The notes below the pieces were generated by a model. The model made no database searches. It worked only from the letters and a program-made list of their open reading frames with translations, and was not told where the DNA came from. From JAIRMO01 sp046533115 (GTDB lineage: Bacteria; Spirochaetota; Spirochaetia; Treponematales; Breznakiellaceae), in assembly GCF_046533115.1 (NCBI RefSeq), contig NZ_JAJQRC010000002.1, positions 124,001 through 188,000 of the forward strand: a stretch of 64,000 nucleotides of DNA, in the 5' to 3' direction. The translations under genes and the position numbers were made by a program. Shown one piece after another: positions 34,582-43,425 of this stretch (position 1 is the first letter of the stretch; every line of letters begins with the position of its first letter).

Positions 34582-35259
34582 ATGGCCCATAATGCCGATT
34601 ATATCCCCACCCGGGATGCTGATTTTGACGGCTGGTTCCTGAACTACCAGAACTATGTGGTAACAAAGACCTCCGGGACGCCCCCCGCGTGGACGCACAT
34701 CCCCGCGGAAAAGGTTACGGCCCTGGCAGCCCGCTACGACGCCTGGCACGCCGCGTACCTCAAGACGGTGGGGCCCCATACGCGGGTGGACACCGAGGCC
34801 AAAAACGACGAGCGGAAAGCCGCCAAAGCCGTTATCCGCCCCTTCACGGCCCAGTACCTCAAGTTTGATCCGGTTACCAACGAGGACCGCACCGCCATGG
34901 GCGTCCACAACAAGGATACCATTCCTACCCCCTCCGGCGTGCCCGCCACCGTGCCGGTCCTGGAGGAACTCAAGCCCCTGGGCAACGCCCGGGTGGAAAT
35001 CCGCGTCCACGACGAGAAGACACCGGAGAGCCGCGCCATCCCCTACGGCTGCAACGGCTGTGTGGTGAAATACGCCTGGGGCAAGGAGCCCATCACCGAC
35101 CGGGACGCCCTCACCCAAAGCAGGCTGATAACCCGCTTCCCCTACACCCTCGATCTGCCGCCTGAAGCCTCCGGTTCGGTGCTGTCAATTACCGCCTGCT
35201 GGCAGAACCGGGACCTTATGGGCAGGCCCAGCGGGATAGCGTGCGTGGTGGTTTCGTAA
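34582..35259 (+). CDS. Unrecognised protein of the accessory cassette
   Basis: A 225-aa protein with no signal peptide or membrane segment. N-terminus reads ADYIPTRDADFDGWFLNYQNYV, a style I associate with uncharacterised proteins of gut spirochaetes and other anaerobes (recollection, not a search result). A CNGCVVKYAWG stretch near 155 and a beta-rich C-terminus (SGSVLSITACWQNRDLMG) suggest a small immunoglobulin-like end domain. AAGGAG precedes the ATG. Codon use is GC-rich like the beta-helix gene next to it. Function unknown. Confidence 0.75.
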   Translation: MAHNADYIPTRDADFDGWFLNYQNYVVTKTSGTPPAWTHIPAEKVTALAARYDAWHAAYLKTVGPHTRVDTEAKNDERKAAKAVIRPFTAQYLKFDPVTNEDRTAMGVHNKDTIPTPSGVPATVPVLEELKPLGNARVEIRVHDEKTPESRAIPYGCNGCVVKYAWGKEPITDRDALTQSRLITRFPYTLDLPPEASGSVLSITACWQNRDLMGRPSGIACVVVS

Positions 35260-35295
35260 ACAGCCGGAACGATAGGGATTATCGGGGTTACCGGA

Positions 35296-36564
35296 TTAAT
35301 ATTTCCGCAGCAATTCCATGGGGGGTATTTTCCCTGCCCGGTGGGCAGGAATCCAGGAGGCGAGCATGGAACAGAGAATCGTAAAAAAACCGATAAAAAA
35401 AATCATGGTCCAATCAATGATAATGGGGATGATTTCAAGGTAAAATCCGGGATCGAGGATCTTAACCGTTCCTTCCCGGTTAAAAAGAGATGAAAAAAAA
35501 CCAAGGACGATTTCCAGGCCATGAATAAGGGAATTGATGTAATTTCCTATGATAAGCCCCAGGGCAATGCCAATAAGTGCCCCCAATAGACCGGTTAAAA
35601 AAGAACCGCAGAGAAAAATCCGGCTGATTTCCCGGGGGTTTGTCCCGAAAGCCTTGAGGACCGCGATATCCCGGCTGCGCTCAATGACCAGCATGGATGT
35701 GGCAGAGGATACATTGACCGCCGCCACCACCACAATGAGGGCCATGATAAAGAGGAGAAGCTGCCGGGTGGATTCGTAGGATTGATATTGGGAACGTTGT
35801 AGTTCTTTCCAGGTATAGATTCCAAATCCGGGCCCCAGGGTTTGATAGAGGGATGCGGCAACCCTATTGGCATCCTTATAGGGATCGGCTATTTTTACGA
35901 TCAGATGGGTATAGGATAATTCCGGTGCCAGAAACTGTTTGCCCCCTTCATAACTCATAATGCACCAAAGGGAATCCAATTCCCGATACCCGGAAGAAAC
36001 AATACCCCGGACCGTAAAGGGAAGAAACCGGGGAATATTCCTGCCGTCTTCGGTCACCCGGATGGTCATGATTCTGACGGTATCCCCCACTGCAACCCCT
36101 GCGGATTGGGCCAGTTCTTCTCCCAAAAGAACCTCCCGGGGGGATTCGATTTTTGTGGTTCCCGAAAGGGTAATCAGATAACTACCCCGTTCATCATAAT
36201 TCCAAAAAGCAGGATCCACCGCCCGGATAGCGGCCCCGGTCTTTCCCGATTTACCTACCAGGACCCCCAAGCCTTGCTGTTCGGGCCAAATCCCCCGGAC
36301 TTCCCCAATTCCGGACATGCGGGGGATTAGGTCCTCAATATCCCCGGGATCTCTGAAGTTATATACCTGCAGGTGACCGGTCCCTAATTCAAGATACCGG
36401 TCGGTAATTCCCCGGATCATACCGTCCGCCACAATAAGGGTAACTATGATAGGAATAAGGCTGAGGGCTATCCCTGCCACCGCGCCCCTGAGGTACCGCC
36501 CCCCCTCACGGGCCCTGCCGAGAAGGTACCGGAGGGCAACAAAAAAACTGGAACCAAACTTCAC
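35296..36564 (-). CDS. lolE: LolC/LolE-family lipoprotein-exporter permease
   Basis: A 422-aa FtsX-like permease of the Lol exporter, which extracts lipoproteins from the inner membrane. One N-terminal membrane segment (about residues 24-46), a large periplasmic domain (about 50-265), then three C-terminal segments (ALIVVVAAVNVSSATSMLVI; GLLGALIGIALGLIIGNYI; MIFFIGFFTILCSMLASWIPA). The cytoplasmic loop RSRDIAVLKAFGTNPREI is the usual LolD contact. GTG start overlaps the lolD stop. The assignment C versus E is arbitrary. Confidence 0.9.
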   Translation of the reverse strand: MKFGSSFFVALRYLLGRAREGGRYLRGAVAGIALSLIPIIVTLIVADGMIRGITDRYLELGTGHLQVYNFRDPGDIEDLIPRMSGIGEVRGIWPEQQGLGVLVGKSGKTGAAIRAVDPAFWNYDERGSYLITLSGTTKIESPREVLLGEELAQSAGVAVGDTVRIMTIRVTEDGRNIPRFLPFTVRGIVSSGYRELDSLWCIMSYEGGKQFLAPELSYTHLIVKIADPYKDANRVAASLYQTLGPGFGIYTWKELQRSQYQSYESTRQLLLFIMALIVVVAAVNVSSATSMLVIERSRDIAVLKAFGTNPREISRIFLCGSFLTGLLGALIGIALGLIIGNYINSLIHGLEIVLGFFSSLFNREGTVKILDPGFYLEIIPIIIDWTMIFFIGFFTILCSMLASWIPAHRAGKIPPMELLRKY

Positions 36565-37277
36565 CGCCGGTCCCCGCTTATTTCGGTTTTCCGGAGGATA
36601 CCCGCTTCCAGGGTATAGCGGAGCCCGGCCCGCTTTGCCACCTGTTCCTCATGGGTAACCACAATCAGGGTTTTACCCCACTTTTCCGCCCCGGCGTATA
36701 AAAGTTCCGCCACCACCAAACTGTTCACCGGATCCAGGTTACCCGTGGGCTCGTCCGCAAGAATGATATCGGGGTCATTAACCATGGCCCGGGCTACCGC
36801 TACCCGCTGCCGTTCTCCGCCGGAAAGCTGAGAAGGGAAATGGTGGATCCGTTCCTCCATCTTCACATCCCCCAGAAGGACCCGGGCCCGTTCCAGGGCA
36901 TCCTTCTTCCGCATCCCCGCCATATACGCGGGAAGCATGACGTTTTCCAATGCGGTAAAATCCTTTAATAGATAGTGAAACTGAAAAATAAAACCCACCT
37001 TATGGCTTCGGTAGGAACTCAAGCCGCTCTCCGAAAGTCCGGTGATTTTCACCCCGCCCACATCAACGGACCCGGCATCAGCACGGTCAAGACCGCCCAG
37101 GATATTGAGGAGGGTGCTTTTCCCGCTGCCGCTGTGACCGCTGACGGCTACGGAACTCCCCTCGGGTATATCAAAGGTGATACCCTTGAGGATATGCAAA
37201 ATTTCCGCGCCGGATTTATAATCCTTGACGATGTCCCGAACCGATACCAGTATGTTTTTTCCATCGACTTCATTCAT
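36561..37277 (-). CDS. lolD: LolD-like lipoprotein-exporter ATPase
   Basis: ABC ATPase that powers the LolC/E permeases. The product (238 aa from the chosen start) has Walker A GHSGSGKST, Q-loop FIFQFHYLL, the signature LSGGERQRVAVARAM, Walker B IILADEPTGNLD and the switch His in VVTHEEQVAKRA. Start set at the ATG at 37277 (MNEVDGKNI), which overlaps the end of lolC and has GGAGG 9 bp upstream; a longer frame has no ribosome site. It sits between the two permease genes. Confidence 0.93.
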   Translation of the reverse strand: MNEVDGKNILVSVRDIVKDYKSGAEILHILKGITFDIPEGSSVAVSGHSGSGKSTLLNILGGLDRADAGSVDVGGVKITGLSESGLSSYRSHKVGFIFQFHYLLKDFTALENVMLPAYMAGMRKKDALERARVLLGDVKMEERIHHFPSQLSGGERQRVAVARAMVNDPDIILADEPTGNLDPVNSLVVAELLYAGAEKWGKTLIVVTHEEQVAKRAGLRYTLEAGILRKTEISGDRR

Positions 37278-38586
37278 AACGCAGCACCTCCGCCGGCCTA
37301 GTGAGGGAAATCTTTCTTGAGGCAAACCAGGCGGCAAAAACCGCGGATAAAAAACCAAACATGAAGATCAAGAATACTTCCTGGGGAATGACCCGGGAGG
37401 GAATCTCTTTAATATAAAAAACCGTCGGGGAAAAAAAAGCGAATCCCCCATCCCCCGGGACACCGGAACCGAATAAAGAAAGGGATATAAAATTAAACAG
37501 ATCGATAAAGCCGTTGACCACGGTCTCAAGGACGGTAAAAAAGACGCCGATGTTACAGGCTAAAATAAGCCCCAAGAGGGTTCCAAGTCCTGCTCCCGTG
37601 ATACCGATAAAAAACCCGTCCCAGACAAAAATAAGCCGTACCGCCCGGTCACTCCCCCCCACCGCCCGAAGCAGCCCGATATCCTCCCGGCGTTCCAGTA
37701 CCGCCTTCCGCTGGGCCTGGAAAATATTGAGCCCTACCACGATAAAGATGAGTCCCACCAAAACAAACATCAGGAGTTTTTCCGTCCGCAGGGCACCAAA
37801 AAAAGCCCGGTTATAGTCCCGCCAGGATTTGATGGTATACCCCTCCCCCTCCTTAAATTCGGGAAGATCCCGGAGCCGGGCGGCTATCCGCTGATCCTGC
37901 CAGCGGTTTTTAAGTTTTATTCCCAGAGAAAGGGTATCCTTTCCCGCAAGCAGGATGGCTTTATCCAGGTTGATAAAGGCCCAACCCAGATCGTATTCAT
38001 AAAACTCGGTTCTAAAGATCCCCCTCACCGTAAAAACGGAATCTTCCGGAGAAGCATCCTCGGGGAATATTCCTGAAATGGAAAGAAGAGAGAGTTCATC
38101 CCCCACATCCACATCAAGCCGCCGGGCCAGTTCTACCCCTAGCAGTATGGAATCGGCTCCGGTTATGTCAAAGCTTCCCCGGACCATATCGATTTTTTTT
38201 GCCATCCCCGCATCCCTTTCCAGGGCGTCCGGGGGCAGCCCCCGAACCGCCGCCACCTGTTGTCCTCCCCAGTTTCCCCGGATTATACCGGTAAGTTCCA
38301 GAAAAGGAAGGATAGCGGTAACTCCCGGAAGGGCGGCGACTTCCATAACCCGGTTCTTTTCAGCTTCGGGAAGAGATTCAAGGCGTATATGAAAAGAAGA
38401 TATTTCCAGGATGCTTTCGATAAACCCCAACTGGAATCCATTCATCACCGCCAGGATCACCGTCAAGGCCAAAACACCGATAAAAATTCCCAATGCCGCG
38501 AGGATCATGGAGGAATTTGACCGGTCCTTCCGTTTTTTTGAAATATACCGGGCTGCCACAAAACCTATCCACCGAAAGCTGCCCAT
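37270..38586 (-). CDS. lolC: LolC/LolE-family lipoprotein-exporter permease
   Basis: A 438-aa permease with the same topology as the one at 35296: N-terminal segment near 24-48 (ILAALGIFIGVLALTVILAVMNGFQ), periplasmic domain, and three C-terminal segments. The motif VLERREDIGLLRAVGGSDRAV is the conserved cytoplasmic loop after the second membrane segment. Two different permeases plus one ATPase make a complete LolCDE-type exporter. The ATG overlaps the previous stop by one base (TAATG). Confidence 0.92.
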   Translation of the reverse strand: MGSFRWIGFVAARYISKKRKDRSNSSMILAALGIFIGVLALTVILAVMNGFQLGFIESILEISSFHIRLESLPEAEKNRVMEVAALPGVTAILPFLELTGIIRGNWGGQQVAAVRGLPPDALERDAGMAKKIDMVRGSFDITGADSILLGVELARRLDVDVGDELSLLSISGIFPEDASPEDSVFTVRGIFRTEFYEYDLGWAFINLDKAILLAGKDTLSLGIKLKNRWQDQRIAARLRDLPEFKEGEGYTIKSWRDYNRAFFGALRTEKLLMFVLVGLIFIVVGLNIFQAQRKAVLERREDIGLLRAVGGSDRAVRLIFVWDGFFIGITGAGLGTLLGLILACNIGVFFTVLETVVNGFIDLFNFISLSLFGSGVPGDGGFAFFSPTVFYIKEIPSRVIPQEVFLIFMFGFLSAVFAAWFASRKISLTRPAEVLRYE

Positions 38587-39704
38587 TAGTCTGTGGTCTC
38601 CGGCCGGGAACGGATCCGCTCTTCGGATGTTTTGCGGCCCTCTTCCCAGATCGCCCTGAGGACAGGCCGTCCCTGCATATATAAGGTCTCCACCTCCCGC
38701 GGACCTTCGAGTCGGACCATCCGTTCCAAAACACCCTTGTTGTAATTCCGCTCCTCTATACGGTCCCCCGCATCATCGTATTCATATTCAAGCAGCCGAT
38801 CATCTTCCCCGGCAATCCAATGCACCGATTGAATTTTATTATCCTCGGACCACGTGTTTTTGATTTCGCCTATAACCTCGTCCGCTTCATCATATCTGGT
38901 TTCAGTGAGGATCCTCCCCCGGCTATCGGTGGTATATACGACCCGGTCGCCCCGGTTTATAAAAACATCCTGTAAAAAAATCGAGCTATAGGCAGCATTA
39001 GGGCCGATGAAATTCCCCGGTCTCCCCACGTCAAGTACCATATGGGGAAACCGTACCCTGTCCATAGGAATATCGCTATGGTATACCCGGTTAATCCCCC
39101 GGATGGAAGCGAAGCGGCTATACCGGTAATAATCGGTCCATAGGTTCTGAGTAATTTCTTCCTCCTCATCGGAAGGGGGGATTTTGAGCCTGGTTTCGGT
39201 TCTGATAAGGATCTTATTGTTATACATATAGTTGATTATTTCATCGGAACCGTCAGTATTCAAACGGTGTTCTTCCACCATAAGGTTATCCCCATTATAA
39301 ATTTCAATAAACCCCGGAGGACCCTGGGATGTATCCTCCGTTTCCTCTTCCGAGTCGGGGGTATCCTCCTCGGCAGAGGCTTCAAGGGGAGGGATAAGCA
39401 CCGCGTTCAACCTTGTTTTCCCCCCGGAGTCTCTGAATATCCATTGCCGCCGGGATTCATTACCGTTTTCATAGAGAATTCGCCGTTCAATCAGGAAGCT
39501 AGGATTATAATAACCGCGTATCTCAGGGGGTAATTCTGAGGCCTGAACCGTTTCAACGGAAAGGGCATATTTTTCCCGCAACGCGAGCCGAGAAAAGGCC
39601 GGTTCCAGGGCCATTCCCGCGGCATTAGAGATATACCAGTCCGCCGCACCGGCGATCTCCGCCGCCATAAAAAGGAAAAGCGGAAGGCGATACCATCCCT
39701 TAAT
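38586..39704 (-). CDS. Exported protein with YD/RHS-like tail, probable ATT start
   Basis: Begins most plausibly at ATT (39704-39702), 7 bp after AAAGGAGG. That start adds 12 codons (I/M-KGWYRLPLFLF) before the first ATG and completes a signal peptide ending around AEIAGA. From the ATG alone (39668) the protein would lose half its signal peptide and have no ribosome site. The 372-aa product has an acidic stretch (EEDTPDSEEETEDTS) and C-terminal YD-like turns (LLEYEYDDAGDRIEERNYNKG). Function unknown; it lies between ftsY and lolC in one operon and overlaps the ftsY stop. Confidence 0.78.
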   Translation of the reverse strand: MKGWYRLPLFLFMAAEIAGAADWYISNAAGMALEPAFSRLALREKYALSVETVQASELPPEIRGYYNPSFLIERRILYENGNESRRQWIFRDSGGKTRLNAVLIPPLEASAEEDTPDSEEETEDTSQGPPGFIEIYNGDNLMVEEHRLNTDGSDEIINYMYNNKILIRTETRLKIPPSDEEEEITQNLWTDYYRYSRFASIRGINRVYHSDIPMDRVRFPHMVLDVGRPGNFIGPNAAYSSIFLQDVFINRGDRVVYTTDSRGRILTETRYDEADEVIGEIKNTWSEDNKIQSVHWIAGEDDRLLEYEYDDAGDRIEERNYNKGVLERMVRLEGPREVETLYMQGRPVLRAIWEEGRKTSEERIRSRPETTD

Positions 39705-40668
39705 GGCCGGCCTCCTTTGAGGACCCGGGGCTTTCTAAAGGTTCCAGGCCTACAAAATTTCTTGTGTATTCCCGGGGATCAAAAAATTGGAGGTCCCCGT
39801 ATCTTTCACCGTCACATAAAAAGATCACCGGAAGGTGAAGCTCCGCGGCTAAGGAATATACCACCCCTCCTTTGGCGCCGGAATCGTATTTGGTAAGGAT
39901 GATCCCGTCCAGGGTAACCGCTCCATGAAAAATCTCGGCCTGGGCCAGGGCATTCCTGCCGGTGGTGGCATCCAATACCAGCCACTTCACATAAAATCCC
40001 CCCGCCACCTTGGATTCCACCACCCGGTCTATTTTTTTTAATTCCTCCACCAGGGCGGTTTTGGTATGCATCCGGCCGGCGGTATCGGCGATGATCACCT
40101 CTCCGCCCCCCGCCTGGGCGGCTTCCACCGCGTCATAAACCACCGCCGCGGGATCTCCCCCGGGTTTATGGGCAATAACCCGGCTCCCTATCCGTTCGCC
40201 ATGGATCTTAAGCTGATCGACGGCCGCCGCCCGAAAGGTATCCGCCGCCGCCAGCAGGGGCCTGCCCCGGTTCAGGGACAAGACCCGGTGGGCCAGTTTT
40301 GCGGCGGTAGTGGTTTTTCCAACCCCGTTAACCCCCAAAAGAAGGATTACCCCCATTTTTTGCGGGCTCGATACCGGTTTTGCCGGGGATCTAAAAAAGT
40401 CATATACGGAATCACCCTTATCGGAAAAACCCGATGGTAAAAGCTCCTGGGTCAAAATTTCCGCCAAAGCACGGCGTACCCCTTCTCCGTCGTTTATCTT
40501 TTCTTTTCTGCAATGTTCCTTGAGTTTATCCACGGTTTTGAACGCTTCAACGGCGCCGAAATCCCCCTCTACCAGGAGATCGGCCAGGTCCTCATATAAT
40601 TCATCGTTAATTGCCTTTTTTACTCCAAAAAAACTTTTTATACGACCGGCAAAACTGTTTGCTTTCAT
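39700..40668 (-). CDS. ftsY: Signal recognition particle receptor FtsY
   Basis: SRP receptor GTPase that docks ribosome-nascent-chain complexes at the membrane. The 322-aa product is a short form with an N domain (about residues 1-95) and the G domain: LLGVNGVGKTTTAAKLAH (G1), ADTFRAAAVDQL, IADTAGRMHTKTAL (G3) and ILTKYDSGAKGGVVYSLA (G4/closing loop). The acidic A domain of E. coli is missing, as in many bacteria. Its stop overlaps the ATT start of the next gene. Confidence 0.96.
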   Translation of the reverse strand: MKANSFAGRIKSFFGVKKAINDELYEDLADLLVEGDFGAVEAFKTVDKLKEHCRKEKINDGEGVRRALAEILTQELLPSGFSDKGDSVYDFFRSPAKPVSSPQKMGVILLLGVNGVGKTTTAAKLAHRVLSLNRGRPLLAAADTFRAAAVDQLKIHGERIGSRVIAHKPGGDPAAVVYDAVEAAQAGGGEVIIADTAGRMHTKTALVEELKKIDRVVESKVAGGFYVKWLVLDATTGRNALAQAEIFHGAVTLDGIILTKYDSGAKGGVVYSLAAELHLPVIFLCDGERYGDLQFFDPREYTRNFVGLEPLESPGSSKEAGH

Positions 40669-40681
40669 AAAAAATGCCTTC

Positions 40682-42190
40682 CTATTTTAGCAAGGGAACC
40701 GCATCTTCGCTGGCGGTAGAAATATAACCGTAGGTCCGGTATAACCATTCGCCGATAAAGAAACCGGTTGTCACAAAAGCGCCGAGGAAAAAATAAGTAT
40801 TATGAAGGAGTACATTTGAACTTTGAGGATACAAACCAGGATTCTGTCCGTGAACAGTGGGCGCATAGGCGGTTGATATTCCATAGAGCAGTACCGTCAA
40901 AGGCAGGGCTATCCAAAACCGTCCCCAAGCTCCGTAAAATTTATGCCTCGCCGTTTCAACCTGGTTTTCTCCGGGAAGATAGGACATGGACGGTTTTAAC
41001 GTGATGAGGTTTCCTGCCCGGTTCGGCGTGGCGCTAAAAGCCATCGAATCGGTACTTCCCCCGGGAGTCTCAATCCAGATATATTCATATTGATTTTTGG
41101 GTACCATCATGCTTAGGGGAGGTTCCCCGAGAAAGAGGGCACCCCGGTACAGTGCCCCCTGGGGGGAGGTATCGGAAACCCTGATATCAAACCTGTCCTG
41201 TGGAGTGGGGGGTAAGGTGAGGGTCAAATCCGTAAGTTCCCCGGAATTAAGCTCCAAGGGGGTGGAAATCAGGCCATAGTTTTCCGCAAAGGCTTCTATG
41301 ATTACCTCCCCGGGGGGATATTCTAAAATATCGGTCTTCCCCAAACCTGCAAAGGAGTTTTGGATCATGATGAGCGCATCTTCGGGATCAGTTTTAACCG
41401 CCACCATAGCCGGGAGCGTTCCGGACACCTCGCCGGCCAAACGGTTCGCTAATTCAGTCATGGCGGAGTTTATATCTTCGGGAGAAAAGATAATGGTATC
41501 CTCATAGATAAAGGAACGGGCATAGAGGGTATACAGCTTAAGGCTTAAATTTATCCGCCCGAAGTATTCAAATACCTCTCCCAAAAGCAGGGCATCGGCT
41601 TTCTGGTTTACGCAGAAGGAATACTCCCCTCCCTCCTGGGGGGGAGGGGGAAAGGAACCGTTAAGATTGGCCTCGGTAAGGATAAATGCCGGTTTGACCG
41701 CAATGGGAGGACTTTCCTCCTCGGTCTTTTTCAGTGCCTGCTCAAGTTTTTTTATTTCCTCTTCAATAATTTCCAGCCGGCTTCGATACTTCCAATCCGG
41801 CTCACCCTTAAAGAGCAGAAGATCCCGCTCATTCCGTTTCGCCGTAAGACTTTTAGCCGCTTCGGTCCTGGATTTGGACCAGGCGGCGCCCTCATAATAG
41901 GCATATTCCGGGGCGGATCGTTCCCGGCGTTCCACCCGGTTAAGGGCGTAAACCAGGTCCCTCGCCAAAATATCCCCGATAAATTGCCGGCCGGGGGGCA
42001 GTTTCGTAATATCCAAGGCGCTGATACAGAGGGTCCACTCCGTATTAAGGGGTTCTTTCGGCTCTTCCTGGGTCTTTCCCCGTCCGAATACCGCCGGAAC
42101 CGAAACAATTAAAAATACGAGGGAACCCAAAAAAAGAGCCCGCCGATGATCGCCCTTTGTTTTTTTAGGCGTGGGAGTTATTCCAAGCAA
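40682..42190 (-). CDS. Exported PEGA-like protein with C-terminal membrane segments
   Basis: A 502-aa protein with an N-terminal signal or anchor (ALFLGSLVFLIVSVPAVFG), a charged coiled coil (about residues 120-160, RLEIIEEEIKKLEQALKKTEEE), a PEGA-like beta segment (VAVKTDPEDALIMIQNSFAGLGKTDILEYPPGEVIIEA is the region near 285-320), and two C-terminal membrane segments (FWIALPLTVLLYGISTAY; FFLGAFVTTGFFIGEWLY). Function unknown. It overlaps prfB by 26 bp and lies 13 bp before ftsY, so it belongs to the same operon. Confidence 0.78.
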   Translation of the reverse strand: MLGITPTPKKTKGDHRRALFLGSLVFLIVSVPAVFGRGKTQEEPKEPLNTEWTLCISALDITKLPPGRQFIGDILARDLVYALNRVERRERSAPEYAYYEGAAWSKSRTEAAKSLTAKRNERDLLLFKGEPDWKYRSRLEIIEEEIKKLEQALKKTEEESPPIAVKPAFILTEANLNGSFPPPPQEGGEYSFCVNQKADALLLGEVFEYFGRINLSLKLYTLYARSFIYEDTIIFSPEDINSAMTELANRLAGEVSGTLPAMVAVKTDPEDALIMIQNSFAGLGKTDILEYPPGEVIIEAFAENYGLISTPLELNSGELTDLTLTLPPTPQDRFDIRVSDTSPQGALYRGALFLGEPPLSMMVPKNQYEYIWIETPGGSTDSMAFSATPNRAGNLITLKPSMSYLPGENQVETARHKFYGAWGRFWIALPLTVLLYGISTAYAPTVHGQNPGLYPQSSNVLLHNTYFFLGAFVTTGFFIGEWLYRTYGYISTASEDAVPLLK

Positions 42191-43275
42191 AGCGTAAATA
42201 CTCCTCTATAAAAAGATCTATGTCTCCATCCATTACGGCCTGGATATTACCAATTTCGGCCTTGGTTCGGTAATCCTTAACCATGGTATAGGGCTGGAAT
42301 ACATAGGACCTGATTTGATTTCCCCAGGAAATATCCTTTTTTTCCTGGGCAAACTTTTCGTTTTCCTTTTCTTTTTCCTGCCGGTAATACTCATACAACC
42401 GGGCTTTGAGCATACTCATGGCGATGGCCCGGTTTTTAATCTGGCTCCGTTCATTCTGACAGGCCACCACGATCCCCGTGGGAAGATGGGTAAACCGGAC
42501 AGCGCTGTCGGTCTTGTTCACATGCTGCCCCCCGGCGCCCCCGGAACGGTAGGTATCCACCCGGAGATCTTCGGGGCGTATATCCACTTCTATGGTATCG
42601 TCTATGACCGGGAACACATACACCGACGCGAAGGAAGTATGCCGCCGGGCATTGGCGTCAAAGGGGGATATCCTTACCAATCTATGCACCCCGGATTCTC
42701 CCTTGAGGTATCCGTAGGCATAATCCCCCGCTATTCGGGCAGTGGCGGACTTGATTCCTCCTTCGGCTTCCAGGCGATCCACCTCCTCTATGGCAAAGCC
42801 CTTTCGCTCCGCCCAGCGCAAGTACATCCGGTAAAGCATCTGGGACCAGTCGCAGGCTTCGGTTCCCCCGGCGCCGGAATGGATGGTAAGGAAACAACCG
42901 TTACCGTCCACCTCCCCGGGCATGAGTTCAAAAATATTCCGTTCCTCATACCGGGTGGAAATGGCCTTTAAAGCGGCTTCAATTTCCGCTCCCTGGGATT
43001 CGTCATGGGCCTCTTCGGCCAGTTCATAGAGAACGGCTAAATCGTCAATTTCCGCCACCAACTCCTTCCAGGGTTCATACCTGTTTTTGAGGGCCTTAAG
43101 TTCCCCCATGGTTTTTTCCGCCTGGGCCGAATCATTCCAGAAATTACTTTCCCCTGCCCGGGCTTCCAGGGCGCTTATCCGATCCCCAAAGGAAGACGCC
43201 TCAAAGACGCCTCCAGGTAGCGTAGATCCGGGCCTTTAATTCGGTAATGGGTCCCCCTAATTCGGATAATAACAT
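42165..43275 (-). CDS. prfB: Peptide chain release factor 2, with programmed +1 frameshift
   Basis: RF2 recognises UGA and UAA stop codons. The gene is in two frames: codons 1-24 from ATG 43275 (MLLSELGGPITELKA...) end at CTT TGA (43206-43201), then a +1 shift skips T at 43203 and continues EASSFGDRISALEARAGESN to the stop at 42165. The joined product is 369 aa, as usual for RF2. With this numbering the SPF recognition motif is at 203-205 and GGQ at 248-250. AAAGGAG precedes the ATG, and a promoter lies at 43309-43337. The frameshift lets RF2 regulate itself: low RF2 slows termination at UGA and favours the shift. Confidence 0.96.
43201..43215 (-). promoter_or_regulatory. prfB programmed frameshift site
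   Basis: On the minus strand the sequence is TGGAGGCGTCTTTGA: an internal Shine-Dalgarno-like GGAGG, a short spacer, then the slippery CTT and the in-frame UGA. This is the standard arrangement for +1 shifting in RF2 genes, although the usual CTTTGAC has G in place of the final C here. Confidence 0.9.
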
Positions 43276-43308
43276 AATCACTCCTTTCCGGACATAAACA
43301 TACTTCAT

Positions 43309-43337
43309 AGGATATGAAAAAGTACCGGTTAAGTCAA
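43309..43337 (-). promoter_or_regulatory. Promoter of the prfB-ftsY-lol operon
   Basis: Minus strand TTGACT (43337-43332), 17-bp spacer, TATCCT (43314-43309). Transcription would start near 43302, 27 nt before the prfB ATG, leaving room for its ribosome site. Confidence 0.55.
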
Positions 43338-43425
43338 AGGGTAATAAACCCTCCGCCCCGGAGTCTCCGAATAATCCGGTGAGAGAGCCGGTTTCAACAT
43401 TCGGTCGGTTTGGGGAAAGCCTTGT

